A stretch of 64,000 bases of DNA from Ceriagrion tenellum (GCA_963169105.1 OY720636.1:148885941-148949940); one strand, 5' to 3'; positions 42,401 to 49,324 are shown, numbered from the stretch's first letter. Notes: generated from the sequence alone by a model not told the origin. Program-made: numbers and translations.

Positions 42401-43573
42401 TTGGAATGACTGACAGACTGAAGAGAAATGGCAGATATAGGTTGAAACTGAAGTTTACTTGCCCTGAAGTTTGGCTGTAAGAATTTTTAGATGATGATTT
42501 TGTGGCACAGAAATATGCTTGTGAATTTAGTCCCAAAGTTTGACCCAATACCACAACCTCGCACCATGGGTCTGACATTTTGGCACCTTTAGCATAATAT
42601 CTCCATAGATTTTATTTCAAAACAAATGATTCATGGCTATCTTGTTCAAAACATGTTACTCTGTGTAGTTACAATAATCATTGTAGTTACAATAATCTGT
42701 GTAGTTACAAACATCATGAGATAAGAGTATTGCTATTGGAGTGGAGAAGTCTCAGCATAATCAGCAGAGAAAATTTTAATTTTAGCTTAGATTCTGTCTA
42801 CAATATTTTAGTGGATGTGACTTTCTTATTGCACAATTTCAACACTTACCATTCCTCTGTAATATACCGAATTCCTCTCACCCACCCCTACTTCCCCAGA
42901 TAAACCCATGAGGTGGTGCAAGTTTGCCTTTGTTAAGCATTTCAGGCTGAGGCTTAGCTTAAGGAAGTCATCTAAACCTTAGCTACTGCCAATGTTTTTT
43001 GAGGGTTTGACCACCTTACACCCATAGCAAGAGGTGTAAAATCATTCTTTCAATGCCTGTGGACATCTCAATCTCCCGTAATGGCGGGAAAAGTAGAAAT
43101 ATACAAGGAAAGGACAGATTTTGGTGCATCTATAGATGACCTGAAGCAAAGTTAGGTTTGTAGAAGGCTTAGCATTGCACATGATCATTAGGCAGACATT
43201 CATTCAAATTTTGATTTCAGAAACAAGGCTACTCCATTAAAAAGATATCTACATGTATATTATCCTGGAAAATTTTGCTTCACTAATTTCAAAGAGATGC
43301 AAGTTAAAGTTGATTAAAGTTAGCATGCTCAAATAGGCAAGTCAAGCGCTATGTGGAGCTTACCATTACCATGCGGGTGCATGAGATGTATAAAGGTTAA
43401 CTTTTGAAACCGTATTGAGTATATTTGATGGGATTATAAATTTTTTCAGTCTTGGCCGAGATGTAACTAAGTAGTGATTTTTCATCTTCAATAGGGAGAA
43501 TGGTGTGAACTCTGTGGCTGAAGCTGTTGGGAAAGACGCACATGTGTATGCAAGACCTCAAGCCACTTCATGA
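12412..43573 (+). CDS. DHODH: Dihydroorotate dehydrogenase (quinone), mitochondrial; eight exons, complete
   Basis: Class 2 DHODH oxidises dihydroorotate to orotate with FMN and passes electrons to ubiquinone at the inner mitochondrial membrane. Coding exons: 12412-12435, 12574-12783, 15804-16003, 21707-21898, 29237-29420, 32407-32560, 34094-34253, 43495-43573. All phases agree and give 400 residues, close to the animal norm of about 395. Residues 1-33 form a basic start plus one hydrophobic membrane segment (SVALVSCGGFGFFTALSIY). The FMN barrel begins at NPVGMAAGFDKQGEA. GSITPRPQPGNPQPRVFR and YGFNSDG follow. The catalytic serine motif NVSSPNTPGL has its second serine at about residue 209, split by intron 4. 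Further FMN/substrate motifs are KLAPDLT, NTTVSR, GGLSGKPL, GVGGISSG and GASLVQLYTA. No frame break is present, so it looks functional. The 31-kb span is almost all transposon-rich intron. Confidence 0.96.
12574..12783 (+). CDS. DHODH: DHODH exon 2
   Basis: Acceptor TTTTCAG, donor GTAAGT. Seventy codons carry the single membrane-anchor helix and the two-helix quinone tunnel domain (EQFYKNVIMPAVQKL and onward). Phase 0 at both ends. Confidence 0.95.
12790..14060. other. DHODH intron 2, left part
   Basis: Holds a minus-strand 63-codon open stretch (12902-13093) with ADVDANGNTPL, vaguely ankyrin-like, and a short ATTCT.GATT.. repeat patch at about 13240-13300. Nothing firmly identifiable. Confidence 0.3.
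14071..15387 (-). mobile_element. Full-length mariner element (irritans-like)
   Basis: The element is 14073-15385 between TA dinucleotides (14071, 15386). Terminal inverted repeats of about 30 bp (CGAGGGGGGACCCAAAA start) differ at one position. One transposase gene lies on the minus strand. Located in DHODH intron 2, antisense to DHODH. Confidence 0.92.
14132..15151 (-). pseudogene. mariner transposase, nearly intact, N-terminus frameshifted
   Basis: 339 open codons. Helix-turn-helix regions are ARVYDWFLRFKNGEMSIEDQ and TIDELCEMSGVSWSSIQRIL. DD34D catalytic block: ITGDEPWCYGYDPE (first D), HHDNAPAHTA (second D) and YSPDLAPCDFFLFP (third D, 34 residues on). The family's usual start, with F.F.LGKT about 15-20 residues in, lies upstream in two frames. 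An ATG at about 15189 is out of frame with FCFLLGKTPAETL, so a small deletion has cut off the natural start. Translation from the internal methionine would lack the first DNA-binding helix. Confidence 0.9.
15804..16003 (+). CDS. DHODH: DHODH exon 3
   Basis: A long CT-rich tract ending in ATAG precedes the exon; donor GTGGGT. Encodes the start of the FMN barrel (NPVGMAAGFDKQGEA, FGFVEVGSITPRPQPGNP). Ends in phase 2 within an arginine codon. Confidence 0.96.
16290..18585 (-). mobile_element. pogo/Tigger element with TA duplication
   Basis: The element is 16292-18583, flanked by TA. Terminal inverted repeats are CTGTATTTACTCATGTAAGC and, reverse-complemented, CCGTATTTACTCGTGTAAGC. It encodes a pogo transposase on the minus strand. 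Inserted into a hAT MITE. Confidence 0.88.
16990..17987 (-). pseudogene. pogo/Tigger transposase, frameshifted
   Basis: The first frame (17987-17283) carries a Tc5-type DNA-binding helix (KAREIARELGVAPADFKASR, GWLQRF) and the DDE domain: IGNADQTPVYFEMPSE (first D), WSMLVLDSFCRHL (second D). A single-base loss near 17290 ends the frame just before the third D. The adjoining frame (17292-16990) resumes with PLDVCINRPFK (third D) and an acidic tail. The N-terminal CENP-B-like half is absent. Inactive. Confidence 0.88.
18820..20280. other. DHODH intron 3, no gene
   Basis: Contains four phased GGTGTTATTTT words at 19302-19353 and a GC-richer stretch at about 19840-20140 without coding similarity. 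Nothing else recognised. Confidence 0.35.
20290..20996 (-). pseudogene. Second pogo/Tigger transposase remnant
   Basis: Minus strand starts KRKSLDLAKIFKIIQECDRE plus TDIGRQHGLNLS, the CENP-B-type N-terminal helix-turn-helix. After frame loss, 20671-20339 holds NWMTILNSILALYEPKGEIR and LKFPHNKI, a degraded start of the DDE domain. A different family from the copy at 16292. Decayed. Confidence 0.6.
21707..21898 (+). CDS. DHODH: DHODH exon 4
   Basis: Acceptor TTTTTTCAG, donor GTATAG. Encodes YGFNSDGHDAVHERL, GVNLGKNKDS and ADYLVINVS. The intron splits the catalytic serine codon. Confidence 0.96.
22000..22160 (+). repeat. Possible tRNA-derived SINE remnant
   Basis: GGTTCGATCC at 22063-22072 is a good RNA polymerase III B box, preceded by CCAGGATCCT. 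A matching A box is weak, so this is tentative. Confidence 0.3.
22500..24760. other. DHODH intron 4, left part
   Basis: Mostly AT-rich. A GC-rich block at 23400-23660 stands out (open in several frames on both strands, no family recognised). It could be a solo LTR or a promoter-like remnant. Confidence 0.3.
24770..26065 (-). pseudogene. YqaJ-type nuclease protein pseudogene
   Basis: Reading the minus strand with frame changes gives, in order: EHEQCLDIGYF (about 25930); LKNLIQNMSRHSRILIHDID, AKFTSGKRVNFALTHSYRGT and AVVSFNSGNPLHALYKNV (25907-25560); LEYERVNEDKAHVALKTAEC; CGLFID.EFPFLGATPNEIV and GDQGIVGIK (about 25200-25040); NYHYQIQGQLHISPRDFCIF and KVERILRDEEFW (about 24960-24810). This is the exonuclease-like YqaJ domain with the upstream region seen in many arthropod proteins, often tied to ISL2EU-type transposons. 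Several stops and shifts make it dead. No terminal repeats were identified. Confidence 0.68.
26380..26560. repeat. Decayed DNA-transposon end sharing motif with 32700-32770
   Basis: GCGAAATAACGAACC..AGTCCCGGTCCC resembles TCGAAATAACGAACTTGGGACCCAGTCCC at 32738. Both look like subterminal regions of a Tigger-like MITE. Confidence 0.35.
26761..26820. repeat. Perfect 20-bp inverted repeat with 20-bp loop
   Basis: GGAGGGGTGAAAGGGAAGAA (26761-26780) and its exact reverse complement (26801-26820). The purine/pyrimidine strand bias is strong. A 15-bp direct repeat TGAGGGTACAGAGAA lies just upstream (about 26690 and 26710). Confidence 0.75.
26830..28985. other. DHODH intron 4, right part
   Basis: A pyrimidine-rich patch (26820-27010) is followed by AT-rich sequence. 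No gene, splice-compatible exon or element recognised. Confidence 0.35.
28990..29116. repeat. hAT-type MITE end fragment
   Basis: GGTATTCGAATTTCG ... GAGTATTCGCAGATGGTATT and a CCCATCTCTA terminus. The style is of hAT MITEs with TAGAGATGGG ends. The left terminus is not found. Confidence 0.4.
29237..29420 (+). CDS. DHODH: DHODH exon 5
   Basis: Acceptor GCCATCAG, donor GTCTCT. Encodes PNTPGLRELQGEKALEVLL through KLAPDLTTQERRDIASVILK. Noticeably more GC-rich than the surrounding intron. Phase 2 in, phase 0 out. Confidence 0.96.
29425..30110. other. DHODH intron 5, left part
   Basis: AT-rich. A weak coding-like patch at 29803-29994 has no family match that I recognise. Confidence 0.3.
30120..30264. 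repeat. Fold-back repeat, about 55-bp arms
   Basis: AATCAATGAATAAACTTGAA at 30121 recurs inverted at about 30245-30264. Arms continue inward through ATTTTCCACAATTTT and CCTTCCA to about 30174 and 30213 with a few mismatches. The loop contains CCTGATGATGACTTGAGTGT, which resembles a damaged hammerhead core. Confidence 0.6.
31080..31690 (+). pseudogene. Half-LINE remnant: PHD-like ORF1 start joined to a 3' tail
   Basis: 31180-31300 encodes LCDQCAKTFHLKFTGLNDLS and then W.C..C, the cysteine/histidine PHD-like finger of arthropod LINE ORF1 proteins. After about 250 bp of ORF1-like sequence it passes straight to TGAATAAAGGTATTATTATT, a typical LINE tail. The reverse transcriptase is missing. Confidence 0.5.
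31700..32400. other. DHODH intron 5, right part
   Basis: No coding or terminal-repeat signal recognised. The last 30 bp carry the pyrimidine tract and AG of exon 6. Confidence 0.4.
32407..32560 (+). CDS. DHODH: DHODH exon 6 (GC donor)
   Basis: Acceptor TTCTCAG. Encodes CKVDGLIISNTTVSRSPGII through EMYLLTK plus one base of a glycine. The only donor that keeps phase and alignment is AAAG/GCAAGA at 32561, a GC-AG type intron. Confidence 0.94.
32600..34080. other. DHODH intron 6
   Basis: CAGTAGAAACTCGATAATGTGAAG at 32603 looks like a Tigger-type terminus, with the related patch at 32700-32770. The remainder is AT-rich with nothing recognised. Confidence 0.35.
34094..34253 (+). CDS. DHODH: DHODH exon 7
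   Basis: Acceptor CCTGCAG, donor GTGGGT. Encodes EVPIIGVGGISSGHDAYEKV and GASLVQLYTA, the phosphate-binding end of the FMN barrel. Ends in phase 2 within arginine. Confidence 0.96.
34260..35020. other. DHODH intron 7, left end
   Basis: No feature recognised before the piggyBac insertion. Confidence 0.4.
35023..37966 (-). mobile_element. piggyBac element with TTAA duplication
   Basis: The element is 35027-37962 between TTAA tetranucleotides (35023-35026, 37963-37966). Ends are CCCTGCAGGACTCGCGC and, reverse-complemented, CCCTGCGGAACTCGCGC. A GCGCTGAGCCTGNNAGGCTC palindrome sits just inside both ends. One transposase gene lies on the minus strand. DHODH intron 7. Confidence 0.93.
35323..37107 (-). 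pseudogene. piggyBac transposase with one stop and two frameshifts
   Basis: Pieces in order: N-terminus MAKKMKYDPNKPSGEEEITR (37107); acidic stretch and main domain 36937-36401 (NIFSQLPGVKGQAKNADSVL, ALFGLLYLAGVRKMNRLNSA); TGA at 36401, with the same frame continuing through LVDARVFYAYN (first catalytic D) and ITIDNWFTSFGLA (second D) to 35822; then, shifted, 35772-35323 with the C-terminal cysteine-rich finger C..C....RYVCENCGKCICLEH. The stop looks like CGA to TGA. A recent but disabled copy. Confidence 0.88.
38100..38639. other. DHODH intron 7, between piggyBac and Gypsy remnant
   Basis: A GC-richer plus-strand open stretch (38272-38676) shows no recognisable domain and no coding bias that I can defend. 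Left unassigned. Confidence 0.3.
38640..38858 (-). repeat. LTR related to the solo LTR at 45349-45564
   Basis: Starts TGTAGCACTGG and ends CTGTTACA. It aligns along its length with 45349-45564 (shared AACAACTTGTTC, GCTCAAGC.AGACT, GCAGAGGTCCAC and TTCAA.CAGGGATTTCC). Divergence is clearly visible. Confidence 0.7.
39616..39835. repeat. Two tandem copies of a 110-bp unit
   Basis: Units 39616-39725 and 39726-39835 both start GCTTTCACTGGGAGCC and share ACTGGCTGCCCCT and TGTTTACACATGG. The unit length is not a multiple of three, so the duplication shifts the Gypsy frame. Confidence 0.75.
40281..40481 (-). pseudogene. BED-type zinc finger fragment
   Basis: KLWNEVVKRDNDKVECKYCN and then IQAHRKKCP: C..C...17...H....C spacing as in BED fingers of hAT-derived proteins. 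An acidic tail (EVECDTEEED) follows. Only this 66-codon piece is present. Confidence 0.5.
40550..41340. other. DHODH intron 7, no gene
   Basis: No recognisable element or exon. Confidence 0.35.
41355..41712. repeat. Long fold-back repeat, about 135-bp arms
   Basis: The left arm (about 41355-41488) ends GAGTTCATTAATCC and the right arm (about 41577-41712) begins GGATTAATGAACTC. The arms share AAATATTT, AAGTCG/CGACTT, AAAGATA/TATCTTT and CCCAATGAAAG/CTTTCATTGGG. The 88-bp spacer is AT-rich. Arm identity is roughly 80-85 percent by eye. Confidence 0.7.
41740..41890. repeat. hAT-type MITE end fragment
   Basis: GATAATCGCAATATTATC followed by CTAGGGCTAGATGG, the usual shape of a MITE ending in CTAGGGCTGG. 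Confidence 0.4.
41900..43480. other. DHODH intron 7, right part
   Basis: About 42300-42400 is a hAT-type fragment (reverse complement begins CAGGGTTGGCAAAAACCTGG). Otherwise AT-rich with nothing recognised. Confidence 0.4.
43495..43573 (+). CDS. DHODH: DHODH exon 8 (last coding exon)
   Basis: Acceptor TTCAATAG after a 9.2-kb intron. Encodes ENGVNSVAEAVGKDAHVYAR and five more residues to TGA at 43571-43573. It fits the usual DHODH C-terminus (short acidic/glycine helix) and extends it slightly. Confidence 0.93.
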
Positions 43574-43917
43574 GATTCTATTCTGTGAAATTGTTTTAAC
43601 ATTTCTGCAAGTGGAAATTGACGTAGGAGTCCTGCTGCTGTATGGAAATCATGTAATTTTTTCTAATATTTTTCAATTTTATTCTGAAGTCAATTTTGTA
43701 ACATTTAAATCTTGAATTGAAACATCTTGGTAAACAAAGTAGTTGTTAATCTTTGCACTGTTTTAACGAGTATTTCTGTTTATGGCATAACGCGTAGTCA
43801 ATGACCTAATTGCATTTCTGTAATGTCGCAATTATAAGACTGAATGTGTGTTGTTGTATGTTTTTTGTTATACTTGAGAGTTGCTGGAATCTGAATGTGA
43901 TTTATTTTTATTATGTG

Positions 43918-43923
43918 AATAAA
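43918..43923 (+). terminator. DHODH polyadenylation signal
   Basis: AATAAA 345 bp after the DHODH stop, followed within 35 bp by TTTTTTATTG and a TTGTTTTGTGT GU-rich stretch. This fits a 3' UTR of roughly 370 bases. Confidence 0.7.
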
Positions 43924-43929
43924 ATTTTT

Positions 43930-44350
43930 TATTGCATTACTTGTTTTGTGTATTTTTATTCTGCATTTAAGTGATGCTTTTGGGCTGGTGTGGTGGAGCG
44001 TACTCAAGCCCTCCAAATGTGAGAATCGTGCTGCCAAAATTATATTTCATTAATCTTAGAAGATATTTACATTGGATGTAAGAAGTTGGGAAGCTTATTC
44101 CATTAAATGTTTTAGCAATGCTAGAAAATTGATTATTCTAGTAAAAAAAATTTTAGCTAGTGTGTGCCTAAATATTGAGTGCTTTACTGGGATATGATAT
44201 TTGCAGTCTTCATTAGTCATGGATTCAGCTGTTGCTAACATGTTGAGTCTCCAAAATTTTAGTGGCAGCTTGACCTGACCTTTCTGGAAAAAAATTTTTT
44301 CTGTTAAAAAAAAGTCTTCTAGGGCTACCTTCTTATACCTCATGATAGAA
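43930..44350. other. Spacer after DHODH
   Basis: AT-rich sequence between the DHODH polyadenylation site and the BEL element. No feature recognised. Confidence 0.4.
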
Positions 44351-44353
44351 ATG

Positions 44354-44858
44354 ATGTTGGTCGAGTGTTTGTATGTCTACCTGCTCAGTAGTTGGAGGAT
44401 TCTTGCTTTGGAACTGTGCAGAGTAAGATGTTTACGCGACCTTGGGCGGGTCGTCCTTTATTTTCATTTACTTTTCCCTCCCCTGTGACGTGGCATTTCG
44501 CCGCGTCCTTGTCACGGTGGGACCGCCGCCGCCACCAACAATGTGGCGCTCCGAAAGGCGAAGCGCGAGTTTCTTTTTGTGACTTGGAGAGAAGGTCTGA
44601 GACTTTAGAGAGGAGAAGTCGGTTCGACATGTGGGCAGGAGTGGCCACTCATGTCTTCAGAAGGGGAGCGAAAGGTGTTACAGTCAAGGCAGGTACGCGA
44701 AAGATTTGTCTCGTCACTCCCTATTATTAATTTACAGCAATTCTGTTTATTTGTCTTGTGTTGCTGATTTAAAGCCCTCCCCCTTTTTTACGTTAAGTTT
44801 TTTATTGTTCCGTCTATTTATTTATTGAGGAGAATTAGGCCATCGGGGCACGAAAATT
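44354..44858 (+). repeat. Presumed BEL/Pao 5' LTR (ends approximate)
   Basis: Inferred from its position immediately upstream of the primer-binding site. It is GC-rich in the middle and CT-rich near the end. No second LTR is in the window to fix the borders. Confidence 0.4.
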
Positions 44859-44876
44859 TGGTGCCGAAACCCGGGA
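44859..44876 (+). other. BEL/Pao primer-binding site
   Basis: TGGTGCCGAAACCCGGGA begins with TGG, complementary to a tRNA CCA end, and looks like a tRNA 3' end in reverse. It lies 54 bp before the gag start. Confidence 0.65.
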
Positions 44877-45344
44877 TAATTGCTGTTTTTTCTAAATTAC
44901 TTAAGGGTTGTGATTAAATTTGTTTAATATGCCTGGCCCGGAGGAAGTGAAACGGTCCGCGGTGATGACAAGGGGTGCTTTTGATTCCCAGTTAAAATCC
45001 CTTCGTGCAATGCGCGATTATATCGTTAGCGCAATCGCTGCGGCGAAATCACCAGCTGAAGAATTGCAGGCTTTAGGAAGTGGCATTCTCGACTCTCCAA
45101 AATTAAGAATTTTTCGCCTCGGAGTGTAAAGCTGGACGAAGTATATCGTGAGTTTCAAGCGGCACAGAATGCTATTTGTGAATTTTGTTACGAGCGTAAT
45201 AGGTCGGAGGTGAATTCCGTCCGTAGAGACCTCTCCGTAAAAGTGGAGGAACATTTTTATTTTGCACTTTCTGTGCTTGATTATATTAAGGAATTAAGTT
45301 CCTCTCCTTCACTAGTTACCCCTGAAAATACATCAGTGCGTATG

Positions 45345-45568
45345 CAACTGTAGCGCCGGTTCGCGGGAGAAGTCAAGGGTTGTAAGGAAAACAACTTGTT
45401 CGTATGGAAGCTCAAGCCAGACTGCTTTATTATCCTTCCTTTTCAAAAAGCTTTTCCCCGCAGAGGTCCACCACTTCTCGGCCCCCTCTGCCCTTCATTC
45501 AAGCAGGGATTTCCCAGGGCGCCGGCCGAGGTTCCCTCTGTTTCAGTCGGCTCCAACCGCTACACAAC
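45345..45568 (-). mobile_element. Solo LTR inserted in the BEL gag
   Basis: 45349-45564, TGTAGCG ... CGCTACA, flanked by CAAC (45345-45348, 45565-45568). In the minus orientation it carries GGATAATAAAGCAG, so transcription would run leftwards. Same family as 38640-38858. Confidence 0.8.
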
Positions 45569-46261
45569 GATCTCGCCTTCCGGTTCTTGAGATTCCTCGA
45601 TTCTCTGGGTCTTCAGTCGAGTGGGAGACTTTTCGAGACTGGTATATTTCAGTAATTCACAATAGGGACGACATCGACCTCATTGAAAAGTTGGGGTATT
45701 TAAGATCCGCTCTATCCGGGAATGCGTTGGCTTCGATTAAATCTGTGCCCTTAGGAGGGGCCTATTACGCGGCAGCTTGGAAGGAGCTGTGCGATTTTTA
45801 TAATAATCCTCGTATTCTGTGGCTCAGATACCTAGATAAATTACTTGAATTTACTCCTCTTACCTCCGACCCAATTACTAATCGGCAACATTTTACTAGC
45901 ACCTTTTCAGAAATTTTTGCGTCATTAAAGGCGTTAACTATTCCTGATCTTGGCGATTTTATACTTTTTCATCTGGCGGCACGTGCTGCTAGTTTAGATA
46001 TATTAACTCGTTTCGAAGAGACATTAACCGGTGAAGAATTTCCCACATTTATGCAACTTTTACTATTTGTAAAGAAACGACTGAAAGTTTGGCAATCCTC
46101 TCAGGGTGTTATTTCGAAGCGAGCCCCTACTTCCTCAAAGACGAAATCTCCTACACCTGCCATGGTTACCATGACAGTGTCTGCGTCTAATAATGTGAGT
46201 ACGGAATCGGGAATCTCTAAGGCAGAGCAATTCCCGCTTTGCAGTTTGCCACATTTTCTTT

Positions 46262-46459
46262 TTAACACTTTGAGTGCGGCATGACGCGATATCACGTCAT
46301 GGGTACCGTGAGTGTTCCAGCTTTCACTAGGGGGCCTCGTGCAAGTTCCCTAGTGAAAGATGGAACACTCACGGTACCCTTGACGTGATATCACGTCATC
46401 AGCACCTTCGTAAGACAAACGTGACGTGATATAACATCATTCCCCACTCAAACGGTTAA
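46262..46459. mobile_element. piggyBac-type MITE inserted in the BEL gag
   Basis: The element 46266-46455 (190 bp) is flanked by TTAA. Ends are CACTTTGAGTGCGG and, reverse-complemented, CCGTTTGAGTGGGG. Inside, GGGTACCGTGAGTGTTCCA and its inverse, then TTTCACTAGGG and its inverse, make nearly the whole element a hairpin. GATATCACGTCA recurs near both ends. Confidence 0.85.
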
Positions 46460-46849
46460 ATATTCGAAATATAAAAATTTGAGTGTTGGGCATCGTTCGG
46501 AGTTTGTTCGGTCAAAGGGATTATGTTTTATATGTTTAAGAGCCGGACATTGGGTCCCACGGTGCCCACGAAAAGGTCTCAAATGCCTTAAATGCAAACG
46601 AGATCATCGCGTAATTTTACACTCCGCGCCTTCGAAAAGGGAGGAATTCAGTCTGCCTTCTTCGTCATTACTATTGCCCAATTCGGAAAATAATTCCGTT
46701 GTGGCCATTAGCCGCGATCTTATTAAGCCGGATAATCCTCCCACGGTGACTTCGTGGACCGAATATTATAGTTCTCCCGGCATGGTCATATTGGGTAACG
46801 CAGTAGCGTCTGTTTTAACGCGAGAGGCATTCCTTAAACCTTGAGGTTA

Positions 46850-47415
46850 ATGATTGACAGTGGGTCTATGGTATCGGCAATCTCGGCTGCCGCGGTGAAG
46901 CTTTTGGAACTGCCAGTGAGGCATTAAGACGGGGTTTAATGGCTTTATCTCACACTCCATTGACTCACCCTAGTGGTATGGTCAGTTGTTATTTGCTGCC
47001 GCGTAATTCCTCGCGGCTACTGTTTGAATCGAATGCGGTAGTTTTGCCACAAATTACAACGCATCTTCCTCATGCTTCTCTTCCGCCGTCCTTTAGGGAG
47101 ATGGTGAGTCATCTTCAACTAGCCTATCCGGATTTCGACAAGCCTGTAGAAGTAGATTTCCTAGTGGGCATGGATTTATTTCCCCGGATACTTTTGGGAG
47201 GGCGGAAAATACTTTTATCGCACGATCTAATTGCCTTAAATTCTGTGTTTGGCTGGGTAATGGTAGGAAATATCCCTGATATGTATTCCTTACCTACGGA
47301 AGTAGTCTCATTGTGCACGGTAATTAAAGACCCCGTGGAGAAAGTATTACATCGTTTTTGGAAACTCGAGGAGTCTCTCCCTCGAATGCACGAAGATCCT
47401 GACGATGTTCAATAG
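46850..47415 (+). pseudogene. BEL/Pao aspartic protease region
   Basis: LMIDSGSMVSAISAAAVKLL at about 46850 carries the DSG protease triad. A shift follows, then YPDFDKPVEVDFLVGMDLFP and NSVFGWVMVG, the DUF1758 hallmark of BEL/Pao. The frame ends at TAG, 47413. Confidence 0.8.
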
Positions 47416-47539
47416 GAACGACAGTTTAGAGAGACTCATTCAAGAGATCACCTGGAAGATATATTGTTAATCTTCCATTTAAGCAGTTCTCTCCATTTCT
47501 TGGCGAGTCACGTTCTAGTGCTGTGACGCGTTGGTTTGA

Positions 47540-48470
47540 ATGGAGCGAAAGTTCGATCGCAATTCCGATTTAAAAAATAATTTTATTCAATTTATGGAGG
47601 AATACGAGGCATTAGGTCACATGTCTCCATCAATTACTCCGGGCTCCGTTTATTTACCCCATCATGTTGTAGTCACACCTACTCCCTCAGTAATTAAGTA
47701 TCGTGTGGTGTTTGACGCCTCTGCCCGTACGACTTCAGGGAAGTGCCTCAACGATGTGCTGAACACCGGGCCGAAGTTGCAAAAATTCGATGTCATTTTA
47801 ACATTCCGACTCAATGATATTGCAGTTATAACGGATATATCCCAAATGTATAATCGAATTATATTATATCGTCGAATACTCGTCGCCCCAGAGCATCGTC
47901 CCTTCCAACACAACATATGGCGTAATGATTCCTCACTAGCGCTAAGGGAGTATCAACTTAGTACGCTTACCTATGGAGTGGTCTCATCTCCTTTTGTAGC
48001 CATTCGTGTCCTTCACCAATTGGCCATGGCTGAGGGATCTAAGTATCCCCTGGCTGCTAATGCGTTATTAAACGATACTTACGTGGATGACATAGTTACT
48101 GGCGCGAACAGCATTGCCGAGGCAGGGGATCTACAGCAGCAACTCATTGAATTACTTGCTCTATGTAGATTTCCTTTGGGAAAGTGGGCTAGTAATTGAA
48201 TAGACTTAGTTTCTAAAATTCATAAGGATCAATGGGAAAATAAAAATGCTTTTTGATTCTGAAGGTTCATCCTTAACTAAGGCGTTGGGCATTATTTGGA
48301 ATCCCGATGTTGATACATTTTCTTATTTTGTTATTTTCGACCAATCTATTTGGTCAAAGCGTTCATTATTGTTGATCCGTTTTAGGACTCCATCATTGAT
48401 CCATGGAATGAGTTTGTTTCTCATAGTTCGATCCTGTTTGAAATACAAATTCCATGTCATATAAGTGTTT
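47540..48470 (+). pseudogene. BEL/Pao reverse transcriptase
   Basis: YLPHHVVVTPTPSVIKYRVV, FDASARTTSGKCLNDVLNTG, ITDISQMYNRI (motif A), YGVVSSPFVAIRVL (motif B) and LLNDTYVDDIVTGA (motif C, YVDD intact) are typical of BEL/Pao. TGA at 48197 stops the frame. The next frame (48246-48464) carries TKALGIIWNPDVDTF, the usual region after the RT. Confidence 0.85.
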
Positions 48471-48479
48471 CCTTAGGCA

Positions 48480-49187
48480 CGGAGTATCAATTGCATGGGT
48501 GTTACGATGCCTCAGAACGTGGATACGCGGCAGTTGTTTATTCACGCTCCCTCTCTGCAAGCGGTGACATAAATGTACATTTTTTGTCGGCTAAGACAAA
48601 GGTGGCTCCTATGAAAACATTGTCTATTCCAAAATTGGAATTATCTGGAGCTCTCCTTTTAGCTAGACTTGTGCGTCGCATTCTGGATACGCTCACTCAT
48701 CGAAACTTTTACGTGACATTGAGAGCCTGGACTGATTCCACTATTGTTTTGCCATGGTTAAATATACCTCCTCATCATCTTAAAACTTTTGTTGCAAATA
48801 AAGTTGTGGAAATTTTATAAGTAATACCAGTTTCCTTGTGGAATCATATTAACACTGATTTAAATCCGGCCGATCCTGCCTCGAGAGGCTTTTTTCCGTT
48901 GGAGTTGAATTAATGTAATTTTTGGAGGGCCCGGATTTTCTTAAACTTCCTGAGGATTATTGGCCTTCAGGGCAGGTTTGTCCTCCTGATAATTCGGCTC
49001 TGCCGGAGATGAAATCGCCCGTGGCTACTATGGGAATGGTTCAAACCACGGAGAGACCATATGATTGGATCGCAAAATTCTCATCCTATGTAAGTCTGGT
49101 GCGTGTTTAGTACCGTGTGCCCTAGTGTTAATATTTTGTGCAGCCTGCAAAAATTTTGCAGAAAAGTCTAAATCTCTTATTTTCTCT
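48480..49187 (+). pseudogene. BEL/Pao RNase H and downstream region, cut by the Penelope array
   Basis: LHGCYDASERGYAAVVYSRS and LSIPKLELSGALLLARLVRR, then AWTDSTIVLPWL: RNase H-like domain of Pao elements with D, E and D. TAA at 48818. Another frame continues with the PADPASRG linker and GPDFLKLPEDYWP up to FSSYVSLVRV. The open frame at the break resumes in phase at 61721. Confidence 0.78.
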
Positions 49188-49205
49188 CCTAAATCTCTTC
49201 AATTT
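49188..49205. repeat. Left 18-bp target-site duplication of the Penelope array
   Basis: CCTAAATCTCTTCAATTT, identical to 61703-61720. It lies exactly where Penelope-derived sequence begins on the inside. Confidence 0.92.
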
Positions 49206-49282
49206 CCCAGTAGGCTTCCGCGGAGATTCTGACTGTGGGCAGCGATTGTTCCGGGTTTCCATCCGCGTGTATCCATTATTTC

Positions 49283-49324
49283 GGACAATATTTCGCCAAC
49301 GTTCCAGTTGGCTTCCTCAGGTCC
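49283..49324 (-). ncRNA. Hammerhead ribozyme motif, inverted copy
   Basis: Same 42-nt motif as in the direct units, on the minus strand: GGAC, CTGAGGA, stem GCCAAC/GTTGGC, GAAA, TATT, GTCC. Confidence 0.65.

Larger units (their letters stand above)
44930..46844 (+). pseudogene. BEL/Pao gag, interrupted twice
   Basis: Starts MPGPEEVKRSAVMTRGAFDS at 44930. A shift occurs near 45100. The frame then runs to the solo LTR at 45349, resumes after it at about 45569 (LPVLEIPRFSG, then YLRSALSGNALASIKSV), is cut again by the MITE at 46266-46455, and ends with zinc knuckles CFICLRAGHWVPRC and CLKCKRDHRVILH. On both sides of each insertion the gag sequence resumes with no bases lost other than the target duplication. 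Confidence 0.82.
44350..49205 (+). mobile_element. BEL/Pao LTR retrotransposon, left portion
   Basis: Composition jumps in GC at about 44400. A primer-binding-site candidate TGGTGCCGAAACCCGGGA lies at 44859-44876, so the region upstream is the 5' LTR. Gag, zinc knuckles, aspartic-protease (DUF1758-type), reverse transcriptase and RNase H segments follow in order on the plus strand. The integrase and 3' LTR are not seen. The element breaks off at the Penelope insertion and continues only briefly at 61703-61775. Several stops and shifts. It carries three nested insertions. Confidence 0.87.
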
